Part shown: positions 27,371 through 36,111 of the stretch, piece by piece
Layout of the letters: every line of letters begins with the position of its first letter
Numbering within the stretch: the stretch's first letter is position 1
Source: Lentisphaera araneosa HTCC2155
GTDB taxonomy: Bacteria; Verrucomicrobiota; Lentisphaeria; Lentisphaerales; Lentisphaeraceae
Direction of reading: 5' to 3'
Assembly (NCBI RefSeq): GCF_000170755.1
Contig: NZ_ABCK01000001.1
Coordinates: 62,001-126,000 of the forward strand
Length of the DNA: 64,000 nt
Notes under the pieces: generated by a model
What the model was told of the DNA's origin: nothing
The model's input: only the letters and a program-made list of their open reading frames with translations
The model's database searches: none
Made by a program: the position numbers and the translations under genes

Positions 27371-29644
27371 ATGCAAAAAATTTTGTTCTTCCTATTATTC
27401 ACAACAAGTTTGTGTGCTGAAATAAGTTTCAATAAAGATATTCAGCCTATTTTATCGGATCGCTGCATTGCTTGCCATGGGCCTGATGGCGGTGAATTTG
27501 GTGAGTTGTGGGAAGGGGGCTTGAGGTTGGATACTCCCGAAGGAGCTTTTGCCAACTTGCGTGAAGTCAAGTATCAAGTCAGGGCAGCTAAACGCAAAGC
27601 TCAGGGGAAAGCACCGGGGAGCATATCGAGTTCAGAACGTTATGCCATTATTCCGGGTAAACCCGATGAGTCTTCTTTGATTGAACGCATTATGAGTGAT
27701 GATGAAGATGAGATCATGCCCCCCATTGATTCTCACTTATCCCTCAATGATAAAGAGAAAAAATTCTTATACGACTGGATTGCGCAGGGCGCAAAATATG
27801 ATAAGCATTGGGCTTTTGTGGCGCCCCAAAAAGTTAAATTGCCCGAAGTCGAAAACAAGTCCTGGGTAATAAATGAAATTGATACCTTTGTTTTAGAAAA
27901 GTTGGAAAATAAAGGTCTGACGCCTAATCCGGAGCTCAACAAGGTGGCTTGGCTGCGCAGAGTTACTCAAGACCTAACAGCTCTACCACCAAGCTTACAA
28001 GATATTAAGAACTTTCGTTCAGATCAATCAAGCAATGCTTATAAAAAAGTTGTTGACCGTCTTTTAAATTCAGTTCATTACGCCGAGCGCATGGCCAATA
28101 TTTGGATGGATAACGCGCGTTATGCCGACAGCAACGGCTATCAATTTGATAACGCCAGAACCATGTGGCCTTGGCGCGATTGGGTGATTAAAGCTTATCA
28201 GAAAAACATGCCTTGGAATGAATTTGTGACAGAACAATTGGCCGGGGATCTTTTGCCAAAACCCAGTCAAGATCAATTAATTGCCACTGGCTTTTTACGC
28301 AATCACGGCTATTCAATTGAAGGCGGAATTATTGAGGAGGAGTACCGCGTGGATTACGCCAAAGATAAGACTCACACAGTAGGAACTTTATTTCTGGGCT
28401 TAACAATGGAGTGCACCAGTTGTCACGACCACAAATACGATCCTTTGAGTATGAAGGACTATTACTCGCTTTATGCCTTTTTTAACAATAGTTCAGAAAA
28501 AGGCGCTCCGGGTGAAAACGGCCGAAAGGAAAAGGCAGCTCATCCCTATATTAATTTAAAAGAGCAGAATAATAGCAAAGATCTACGTGTCATGATCATG
28601 AAGGATCAACCACGTGAAAGCTTTATCCTCAAACAGGGACTCTATGATCAACCCGGGAAAAAAGTTACGCCGGATACACCTGAGGTGCTCAATTCTTTTG
28701 AGAACTATCAGAACAATCGCTTGGGTTTGGCTAAATGGTTGCAGTCAGCGCAAAACCCTTTGTTTTCCCGAGTCACAGTCAACCGCATTTGGCAGCAGTT
28801 TTTTGGCCTTGGTATCGTAAAAAGTGTGGATAATCTCGGCTTGCAAAGCGATGAACCTAGCCATCAAGAATTGCTGGATTGGCTAGCTGTGGACTTTAGA
28901 GAAAATAATTGGGATTTGCATCACTTAATTAAGAAGATTGTTCTCTCCGCAACTTATCGTCAGGATTCTTATTTTAGAACTGATTTTAAAGATGCAGAGA
29001 ATCGTTTTTTGGCTCGCGGCCCCAGTTTTCGTTTAGAGGCCGAGCAAATTCGTGATCAAGCTTAATTTGTGAGTGGTTTGCTGAATACGAAAGTTGGCGG
29101 TCCAAGCGTCAAACCATATCAACCCGACGGTGTATGGGAAGATTTAAATGCGCCGAAATCCCATGCCGAGATCTACGAGCAATCAAAGGGAGAAGAACTC
29201 TACCGTAAGAGTCTTTACACTTATTGGCGACGTGCAGTTCTACATCCTGCTATGGCTGTTTTTGATGCACCAAGTCGCGATGTATGCGCAGTAAAGAGAG
29301 AGTCGACCAATACACCACTTCAGGCCTTGGCGGTTCTTCATGGGCCCATTTTTATTGAAGCTGCGAGAAACCTGGCGAGTGATTATTACCGTCACCCCAA
29401 GGCTATAGAAACGGTTTTTCAAAAGGTTTTAACTCGTCCCATAGAAAAGAAAGAGTTGGAATTAATAGGGGAGTATTACGCAAGAAGAAAAGAGCATTAT
29501 GTGAAGCATCCCGAAGCTGTGAAAAAATTATTGTCTGTGGGGGAAAGTTTATTGGACCCGAATTTACATTCAGCTGAATTAGCTGCTTTAACAGATTGCT
29601 GTCATGCCATTTTAAATTTAAATGAAGCTCTTACAAGGAAGTGA
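27371..29644 (+). pseudogene. PSCyt1-DUF1549-DUF1553 cytochrome, interrupted by an in-frame TAA
   Basis: The reading frame continues across a single TAA at 29063-29065, giving 564 codons before it and 192 after. The complete product would be a secreted planctomycete-type cytochrome: signal peptide to about 16, PSCyt1 with heme motif CIACH (32-36), DUF1549 (about 155-370) with a second CxxCH (CTSCH), and DUF1553 from about 440. At the stop the sequence reads IRDQA*FVSGLL, where the paralogues have IRDNILVSSGLL and VRDNALEISGLL; TTA (Leu) to TAA is the simplest explanation. A GTG at 29069 could restart translation but would give only the tail of DUF1553. The gene is either recently inactivated or yields two pieces. 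DUF1501 follows, overlapping the stop. Confidence 0.85.
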
Positions 29645-29646
29645 TG

Positions 29647-31065
29647 ATGAATTTCAATGAAGAATTACAGAAGATGAATCGTCGTCGAGCTCTCAAATTA
29701 AGTGCCGGTGGATTGGGATATATGGCTCTGGGGAATTTGTTTGCCAATGATCGTCAATTGCCCATAGATCATGGCATAAGACCAAAAGCCAAAAGAGTCA
29801 TTTACCTCTTTCAATCAGGGGGACCGTCGCAAATGGATTTGTTTGAGCACAAACCCATGCTCAATAAGTTTCACGGTCAGGATATTTTTAAGTTCGTAAA
29901 AAAAGAAGGAAAACTCACAGGTTTTCAAAAAGGCAAAATTCAGCCAATTATAAAAAGCCAATACTCCTTTAAACAACATGGCGAATGCGGCTCTTGGGTG
30001 AGTGAACTACTTCCTCATATGGCAAAAATCTCTGATGATGTATGTACCATTCGCAGTGTGAGTACTAAACCGGTCAATCACGACCCGGCAATGACTTTTA
30101 TGCAGACCGGACATAACTTGCCCGGACGCCCAAGTATGGGCTCATGGTTGAGTTATGGACTTGGTTCGATGAATAAAAACTTACCAGATTTTGTGGTGTT
30201 GGTCTCCAAAGGTGATTTAGGGAATATGCAACCCCTCAATTCCCGCTTGTGGGGCAATGGTTTTTTACCCGGCAAGTATCAAGGTGTGCGCATGCGTTCG
30301 GGGAAGAATCCAGTCCTTTACCTCAATGACCCATCTGGGAAATCTCTAAAAGATGAAAGAGCCCATCTCGACTTAATTAAAGAACTGAATCAGGAAGAAT
30401 TGAAAAGAAGCCGAAATCCGGAAGTCGATACTCGCATTGCTCAATACGAAATGGCTTTTCGCTTACAAAGTTCCATTCCCGACTTAAGTGATTTGTCAAA
30501 TGAACCTGAATCCACCTTTAAACTCTATGGTGAAGATGCCCGCAAGCCGGGGACCTATGCTTTTAATTGCCTTATGGCACGTCGTCTTGCGGAGCGTGAT
30601 GTTCGCTATGTACAACTGTATCATTCAGGTTGGGATCATCATTTTCATCTTCCAAAACATTTGCCCAAACGATGCAAAGAAGTGGATCAGGCAAGTGCAG
30701 CACTAATCACAGATTTAAAACAGCGCGGTTTACTCGATGATACGATTGTTGTTTGGGGTGGCGAATTTGGACGCACAGCCTTTAGCCAAGATGGCAAAGT
30801 AAAAAAATCTTATGGGCGAGATCATCACGCCATGAGCTTTACTAAGCTCGTCGCAGGTGGCGGCTTTAAGGCTGGCTTAAATTACGGTCAAACAGATGAG
30901 TTTTGTTATAGCGTGGCAGAAAACGAAGTTACCGTTCACGACTTGCACGCCACAATTCTTAATCAGTTGGGGATAGATCACGAACAATTGACTTACCTAT
31001 TTCAAGGACGTCGTTTTCGATTAACGGATGTTCATGGTCACGTGGTTCACGATTTATTGAGCTGA
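29647..31065 (+). CDS. DUF1501 protein with Tat-type signal
   Basis: Three possible starts overlap the upstream stop (GTG 29641, ATG 29644, ATG 29647); AAGGA at 29635-29639 fits the last best, giving 472 residues. MNRRRALKLSAGGLGYMALG is a twin-arginine export signal. The body matches DUF1501 (alkaline-phosphatase-like fold): KRVIYLFQSGGPSQMDLFEHKP, NHDPAMTFMQTGH, a YVQLYHSGWDHH block, and [14 protein letters not shown]. Those His/Asp-rich blocks suggest metal binding. DUF1501 genes are the constant partner of DUF1549/DUF1553 cytochromes. Activity is unknown. Translation is probably coupled to the (now broken) gene upstream. Confidence 0.92.
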   Translation: MNFNEELQKMNRRRALKLSAGGLGYMALGNLFANDRQLPIDHGIRPKAKRVIYLFQSGGPSQMDLFEHKPMLNKFHGQDIFKFVKKEGKLTGFQKGKIQPIIKSQYSFKQHGECGSWVSELLPHMAKISDDVCTIRSVSTKPVNHDPAMTFMQTGHNLPGRPSMGSWLSYGLGSMNKNLPDFVVLVSKGDLGNMQPLNSRLWGNGFLPGKYQGVRMRSGKNPVLYLNDPSGKSLKDERAHLDLIKELNQEELKRSRNPEVDTRIAQYEMAFRLQSSIPDLSDLSNEPESTFKLYGEDARKPGTYAFNCLMARRLAERDVRYVQLYHSGWDHHFHLPKHLPKRCKEVDQASAALITDLKQRGLLDDTIVVWGGEFGRTAFSQDGKVKKSYGRDHHAMSFTKLVAGGGFKAGLNYGQTDEFCYSVAENEVTVHDLHATILNQLGIDHEQLTYLFQGRRFRLTDVHGHVVHDLLS

Positions 31066-31077
31066 TCAAAAATCATT

Positions 31078-31113
31078 GGAACTATGAAAGAAAAGAACAT
31101 GTTCCTTGTTTTT
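31078..31113 (+). terminator. Probable rho-independent terminator
   Basis: GGAAC at 31078-31082 pairs with GTTCC at 31101-31105. ATG/CAT extends the stem across one bulged T, and the hairpin is followed by TTGTTTTT. It lies 12 bp after the DUF1501 stop and would end the first cytochrome-DUF1501 unit. Confidence 0.55.
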
Positions 31114-31143
31114 ACTTGGATGAATTTTTATAATAATTCCTAG

Positions 31144-31292
31144 CAATTAATCGATAGTGTTGATGAAATAATGCTTTATAATCGTTCCCTAAGTGCCCAG
31201 GAAATAGAGAACCATTACCAAAGCATTCAAAAAAAATAATATTTTTTTAGTCACTAGGTGGGAATCGTTCTTAAAAACACGGGATATATAGC
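31144..31292 (+). repeat. Direct repeat, copy 2: orphan LamG tail
   Basis: A near copy of 27091-27238. In one frame it still reads SVDEIMLYNRSLSAQEIENH and on to the stop, exactly as in the FecR-LamG protein, but nothing of the gene's upstream part remains. It is the scar left when the LamG tail, cytochrome and DUF1501 unit was duplicated in tandem. Confidence 0.85.
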
Positions 31293-31333
31293 AAAGAGAT
31301 TTTATATAACCGTATAATCGGAGCCCAAAACCT

Positions 31334-33721
31334 ATGTTAAAAAGACTCATCTTTGTTACTGCATTATCCTGTAGCAGCCTTGTCGCCAAAGAAATTGATT
31401 TTAATCAAGATATACGACCCATTTTATCGGATCGTTGTTTTCACTGTCATGGACCGGATAAACACGACCGTAAAAAGAAACTTCGTCTCGATATCGCAGA
31501 AGGCGATGATGGAGCCTATCGTGAACGCCGAGGAAGGTTTGGCATTGTTCCAGGAGACTTAGAAAAGAGTACAGTATGGCAGCGCATCATTACTGATGAT
31601 GAAGATGACATCATGCCACCATTGGATTCCCATAAGAAGCCTCTCACGGATGAAGAAAAAGCTCTCATCAAGCAATGGATCGAAGAGGGCGCCAAGTACG
31701 AAGGTTTTTGGGCTTTTGAACTCCCCAAAAAAACAAGTCCAGCCAAACCAAAAACTGACTGGGGAAACTCGGATATAGACAAGTATATCCTCGCTATCTT
31801 AGATGAAAATAATTTAAGTCCCAGTGAAGAAGCTGAGAGAAGAACTTTAGTGCGCCGTTTAAGTTTTGACCTTACTGGTCTGCCTCCATCACCTGAGGAG
31901 ATTAACAAATTTATTAATGATAAATCTCCAAAGGCTTACGAAAATTTAGTGGATGATTTATTGAGCCGCCCAGCCTATGGTGAACACATGACACGTTATT
32001 GGTTGGATCTTGTGCGTGCGGCAGATACCAATGGTATGCACAAGGACTTTTACCGCAATATCATCTCGTATCGCGATTGGATAATCCGCGCTTTTAATGA
32101 AAACTTGGGCTACGATGATTTCTTAAAATATCAGCTTGCGGGTGATCTCTATGAAAAGCCCACTGATGATCAATTTATTGCTTCGGGTTTTAATCGTCTT
32201 CATTTGATTATCGATAAGGGGACAGCGCTTCCTGAAGAGAGTTATACAAAGAATGTCATTGACCGGGTCACGGCGGTAAGTACGGCCTTTATGGGGCTGA
32301 CCATGCAGTGTGCTCGTTGTCACGACCATAAATTTGACCCTATTTCTCAGAAAGACTTTTATGCGATGTTCGCATTTTTTAATAATTTAGATGGTAATCC
32401 GGAAACGATTGGTGGACCAAAAAATGGTTTGCAGGAACCTTACATCGTTTTGGGTACCGATGAGGAAAAGAAAAAGTTAGCAAGTTTGAAAAAAGCTTAT
32501 GATGCTGTAGCTCCTGAGCTCAATAAACTTCGTCGAGGAGTCAGACGAGAAAAAGATGCAACTAAGAAAACAGCAATGCAGAATAAGATTAAAGAACTGC
32601 AAAAAACTGAACATCAATACAATGTGCTTTTTCATACGCTAAATTCCGCCATGGTCATGAGGGAAAGCAAAAAAATTAAACCCTCCTACATGCTCAATCG
32701 CGGAGAATACGATCAAAAAGGCGAAGTCGTTGAACGCGATATTCCGGAGTTCTTTGGTTCGATTAAAAAAGAAAATGAACTCACGACTCGCATGGATTTG
32801 GCTGATTGGTTCCTGGCCAAAGATAACCCACTCACGGCACGTGTTGCAGTTAACCGTTTCTGGCAGCAGATATTTGGTGTTGGCTTAGTTAAAACTTCAG
32901 AGGATTTTGGAGCTCAAGGTACACCGCCAAGTCATCCGGAATTATTGGATCACCTGACAATCCAATTTGTAGAGTCTGGCTGGGATATTAAGAAATTAAT
33001 GAAAAGCATCGTCATGTCAGCCACTTATCAGCAGAGTTCTCTGGCCAATGAAAAACAGTACAAGGAAGATCCTGAAAACCGTTTGTTAGCTCGTGGATCT
33101 CGTTACCGCATGGATGCAGAAATGATTCGCGATAATATTCTCGTGAGCAGTGGTTTGCTGAATCCGCAAATGTATGGCAAGTCTGTTAAGCCACCTCAGC
33201 CCGATGGCTTATGGGCAGCCGTGAGTATGCGTAATGAACGCTTCAAGCCGGATGGTGGAGATGCCATTTATCGCCGTTCCGTTTACACCTATTGGCGTCG
33301 AGGCATGCCACCACCCCAAATGACCATTATGAATGCGCCCAGTCGTGAGTATTGCGTCGCTCGCAGAGAGCGTACAAATACACCACTTCAGGCTTTGCTT
33401 CTTCTTAATGAACCCGAATACCTCAAGGCGGCTTCTAAATTAGCTCAGAATGCTTTAGCTAAACAATTTGGCTCTGATCAGGAAAGATTGGCTTATGCTT
33501 ACGAGCGCGTTACCTCCAAAGTAGCAGATAGTGATGAGCTTAAAGCTTTAACTACGTTGATCAATGATCTCAAGAAGTCTTATGAAGACGATGCGAAATC
33601 CGCAAATGAAATGGCAACAAACTTAGGTTTTGCCAAGTCCGCAAATAAAGATGAAATCGCAGCCTGGACCATGATGGTCAACAGCCTTTACAATTTAGAT
33701 ATAACAAAGAATAGGGAGTAA
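31334..33721 (+). CDS. PSCyt1-DUF1549-DUF1553 cytochrome (second copy, intact)
   Basis: 795 residues; GGAG stands 10 bp before the ATG. Signal peptide to about 18. PSCyt1 has the heme motif CFHCH (35-39) and the acidic DDEDDIMPP block. DUF1549 covers about 155-370 with CARCHDHKFDPISQKDFYAMF carrying a second CxxCH. DUF1553 fills about 480-760 (ARVAVNRFWQQIFGVGLVKTSEDFG). A charged coiled segment of about 50 residues (KKLASLKKAYDAVAPELNKL) separates the two DUF domains. The protein is extracytoplasmic and presumably c-type heme-binding; the reaction is unknown. DUF1501 starts 4 bp after the stop. It shares the duplicated upstream block with copy 1 but lacks the TACAAGT operator. Confidence 0.93.
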   Translation: MLKRLIFVTALSCSSLVAKEIDFNQDIRPILSDRCFHCHGPDKHDRKKKLRLDIAEGDDGAYRERRGRFGIVPGDLEKSTVWQRIITDDEDDIMPPLDSHKKPLTDEEKALIKQWIEEGAKYEGFWAFELPKKTSPAKPKTDWGNSDIDKYILAILDENNLSPSEEAERRTLVRRLSFDLTGLPPSPEEINKFINDKSPKAYENLVDDLLSRPAYGEHMTRYWLDLVRAADTNGMHKDFYRNIISYRDWIIRAFNENLGYDDFLKYQLAGDLYEKPTDDQFIASGFNRLHLIIDKGTALPEESYTKNVIDRVTAVSTAFMGLTMQCARCHDHKFDPISQKDFYAMFAFFNNLDGNPETIGGPKNGLQEPYIVLGTDEEKKKLASLKKAYDAVAPELNKLRRGVRREKDATKKTAMQNKIKELQKTEHQYNVLFHTLNSAMVMRESKKIKPSYMLNRGEYDQKGEVVERDIPEFFGSIKKENELTTRMDLADWFLAKDNPLTARVAVNRFWQQIFGVGLVKTSEDFGAQGTPPSHPELLDHLTIQFVESGWDIKKLMKSIVMSATYQQSSLANEKQYKEDPENRLLARGSRYRMDAEMIRDNILVSSGLLNPQMYGKSVKPPQPDGLWAAVSMRNERFKPDGGDAIYRRSVYTYWRRGMPPPQMTIMNAPSREYCVARRERTNTPLQALLLLNEPEYLKAASKLAQNALAKQFGSDQERLAYAYERVTSKVADSDELKALTTLINDLKKSYEDDAKSANEMATNLGFAKSANKDEIAAWTMMVNSLYNLDITKNRE

Positions 33722-33725
33722 GAAG

Positions 33726-35129
33726 ATGCCAGAATTTTCACGTAGATCTTTTTTAGGTGCCATGAGCATGGGTGCTATCGGTGGTATGCTTCCTCAAAAC
33801 TTGCAAGCAGCTGGAGTTAAAGGGCTTCATCACAAGCCCAAAGCCAAGCGTGTTATAATGCTCTTTATGGCGGGTGGCCAAAGTCAGCTGGACCTCTTTG
33901 ACTATAAACCCGATTTATATAAACTTGCAGGTCAAGAACTTCCTCCATCGGTCATAGGCAACCAGCGCTTTACGGCCATGACCAAGAATGCCAAAAAAAT
34001 CATTGCCTCCTCTAAGTTTAAATTTAATCGCTATGGCTCCAATGGCATCGAAATGAGTGAGTTACTTCCGAACTTGGGCGGGGTAATGGATGATCTTTGC
34101 TTAGTTAAATCGATGTATACCGAGTCAATCAATCACGACCCTGGTAAGACCATGTTTTGTACAGGAACTGAACTTCCCGGTAATCCGAGCATGGGCTCCT
34201 GGCTTAGCTATGGTCTGGGAACGATGAATAAGGATCTTCCTGATTTCGTTGTTTTACCATCGGCTTACTGGAGTGGTAAGACAAATGTCCAGGCACTTTA
34301 TTCACGTCTCTGGGGTAGTGGCTGTCTGCCTTCTAAGCACCAAGGAACATCTTTCCAGAGTAAAGGCGACCCTGTTTTATTCCTTTCAAATCCGAAGGGT
34401 GTGAGTCCTTCCGTGCGTAGGCGCATGTTGGATACAGTAGGGCGCTTAAATAAAAAGCATTTTAATGAACTTCACGATCCGGAAATTGAAACCACTATGG
34501 CTCAGCAGGAAATGGCTTACCGCATGCAGACTTCTATACCGGAACTGACTGATATCAGTAAAGAGTCAAAAGCGACTCTCGACCTCTATGGCCCGGAAGT
34601 TATGAATCAGGGTTCCTATGCGAGAAACTGTCTCTTAGCACGTAGAATGGCCGAACGCGATGTTCGTTTTATTCAGCTCTTTCACCGTGGCTGGGATCAT
34701 CACAGTAACCTTCCAACTCACATGGATGGTCAATGTCGTGACGTAGATCATCCCACTGCAGGTCTTATCAAAGACTTAAAGCAACTGGGTTTACTGGAAG
34801 ATACCTTAGTTGTGATGGTAGGTGAATTTGGTCGTACAACTTATGGTCAGGGAAAATTAACGAAAGATCATTACGGGCGCGATCACCACCCACGCTGCTT
34901 TTCGGCATTACTTGCTGGGGGTGGTATACAGGCTGGTATTAGCTATGGCGAAACCGATGACTTTAGTTATAATGTGGTCGACAAGCCCGTTCACGTTCGC
35001 GACCTACACGCCACCATGCTTTGGCAACTCGGCTTAGATCACCACAAACTTACCTTCCCTTTCCAAGGACTCGACGTGAAACTCACTGGTGTGAATCCAG
35101 CTAATGTGGTTCAGGGGATATTAGCTTAA
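33726..35129 (+). CDS. DUF1501 protein with Tat-type signal (second copy)
   Basis: 467 residues; GGGAG precedes the ATG. The N-terminus FSRRSFLGAMSMGAIGG is a twin-arginine signal. DUF1501 blocks are complete: KRVIMLFMAGGQSQLDLFDYKP, NHDPGKTMFCTGTE, a [15 protein letters not shown] block, GEFGRTTYGQGK and GRDHHPRCFSALLAGGG. It partners the cytochrome encoded just upstream (4 bp gap). The sequence is alignable end to end with the copies at 29647 and 38925. Function is unknown; a role in handling a sulfated or phosphorylated sugar would suit the fold but is not shown. Confidence 0.92.
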   Translation: MPEFSRRSFLGAMSMGAIGGMLPQNLQAAGVKGLHHKPKAKRVIMLFMAGGQSQLDLFDYKPDLYKLAGQELPPSVIGNQRFTAMTKNAKKIIASSKFKFNRYGSNGIEMSELLPNLGGVMDDLCLVKSMYTESINHDPGKTMFCTGTELPGNPSMGSWLSYGLGTMNKDLPDFVVLPSAYWSGKTNVQALYSRLWGSGCLPSKHQGTSFQSKGDPVLFLSNPKGVSPSVRRRMLDTVGRLNKKHFNELHDPEIETTMAQQEMAYRMQTSIPELTDISKESKATLDLYGPEVMNQGSYARNCLLARRMAERDVRFIQLFHRGWDHHSNLPTHMDGQCRDVDHPTAGLIKDLKQLGLLEDTLVVMVGEFGRTTYGQGKLTKDHYGRDHHPRCFSALLAGGGIQAGISYGETDDFSYNVVDKPVHVRDLHATMLWQLGLDHHKLTFPFQGLDVKLTGVNPANVVQGILA

Positions 35130-35277
35130 AGATAGTTTTTTCGGTATTAACTAGGGCTTAGGCTGCTGATATTTTAGATTGACTTAAGGTGTGTAATGCA
35201 AGGACATATTAGTGGGATATGGGTAAAAATAGCGATAATTACCCATTTTAAAAGAGCTTAAGAGGCATGACTTAAAG

Positions 35278-36006
35278 TCATTTAAGATATTCTTTACGAT
35301 ATTGGGAAGGCGATTTACCCTTAATTTTTTTAAAGACTTTTGTGAAGTGGCTATGGTCGAAAAATCCGCAATCATAGGAGATCGATGAGAGGGTGTCATG
35401 CGTCTTGATTAAAAGTTCTGTGGCACGATCTATGCGCATTTTATTGATGAATTTAAGTGGCGTGCTACCCATAGTTGTTTTGAATCTTCGTTCAAATTGG
35501 CTGATGGAAAGATTGCAGATTTGAGCGAGTTCATCGATCTCGATTTGTCGTGAGATATTCTTCTTGATATGATTAAATACAGGTGAAAACTGAGCGTAGG
35601 GCGAGAGGTAGGCGCCCACTTTATTGGTGCTTCTCATGACGCCGATTAAGCCGATGCATTCATTAAGTTTATTATTCAGAGGATATTTGCTCGATATATA
35701 CCAGTCGACACCGCCACTGCGGTTATCAATGGCCCAGGTGCGATTGAGAACGGGTTTTTCAGTTCGAAAAAGCTCTTGGTCCTCATTATTGAAGAGCTCA
35801 GCTTGGTGAGGGCTGAAAAAGTCAGCATCCGTTTTGCCGAGGACTTCACTTTCCGAGCTTAGGTTTAGCTGCTTGAGCAAGGCTTTATTCATCATTGTAA
35901 AGCGCAGGTCCTTGTCTTTAGCAAAGACAAAAAGATCAGGAGCTTGATCGAAAAAATTTTGGATAAAGTCGTCAAGCTTAGCATGGGAGAAAAAATCTGT
36001 GTTCAT
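35278..36006 (-). CDS. PAS-domain AraC-family transcriptional regulator
   Basis: 242 residues. Residues 10-125 form a PAS fold (DLFVFAKDKDLRFTMMNKALL and VLGKTDADFFSPHQAELF), suggesting a small-ligand or redox sensor. Residues about 140-240 are an AraC double helix-turn-helix (IDELAQICNLSISQFERRFK; DTLSSISYDCGFFDHSHFTKVFKKIKGKSPSQYRKEY). AraC proteins bind direct repeats about 21 bp apart. The gene diverges from the third cytochrome gene across a 105-bp gap that holds such a repeat (36031-36058), and the same repeat precedes the first cytochrome gene. It is likely the activator of these modules. Confidence 0.92.
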   Translation of the reverse strand: MNTDFFSHAKLDDFIQNFFDQAPDLFVFAKDKDLRFTMMNKALLKQLNLSSESEVLGKTDADFFSPHQAELFNNEDQELFRTEKPVLNRTWAIDNRSGGVDWYISSKYPLNNKLNECIGLIGVMRSTNKVGAYLSPYAQFSPVFNHIKKNISRQIEIDELAQICNLSISQFERRFKTTMGSTPLKFINKMRIDRATELLIKTHDTLSSISYDCGFFDHSHFTKVFKKIKGKSPSQYRKEYLK

Positions 36007-36030
36007 AAAAACCTCATTATGCTGAAAATA

Positions 36031-36058
36031 TACAAGTGTTTGGGGGGTGTGTCCAAGT
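36031..36058 (+). promoter_or_regulatory. Candidate AraC-type operator (21-bp-period direct repeat)
   Basis: TACAAGT at 36031-36037 and TCCAAGT at 36052-36058, period 21 bp, preceded by AAAATA exactly as at 27291. The distance to the cytochrome ATG (54 bp) is almost the same as for the first module (53 bp). It lies in the divergent region beside the AraC regulator, so it may also control the regulator itself. Confidence 0.6.
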
Positions 36059-36111
36059 TTATCCGTTTAAAAGGGAGTAGTAATTATTAAGTTAATTATC
36101 AGGAATAATAA

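Noticed and set aside
29063-29065. Recoded stop codon in the first cytochrome gene
   Set aside because: It is TAA, not the TGA or TAG used for selenocysteine or pyrrolysine, and paralogues have ordinary hydrophobic residues there.
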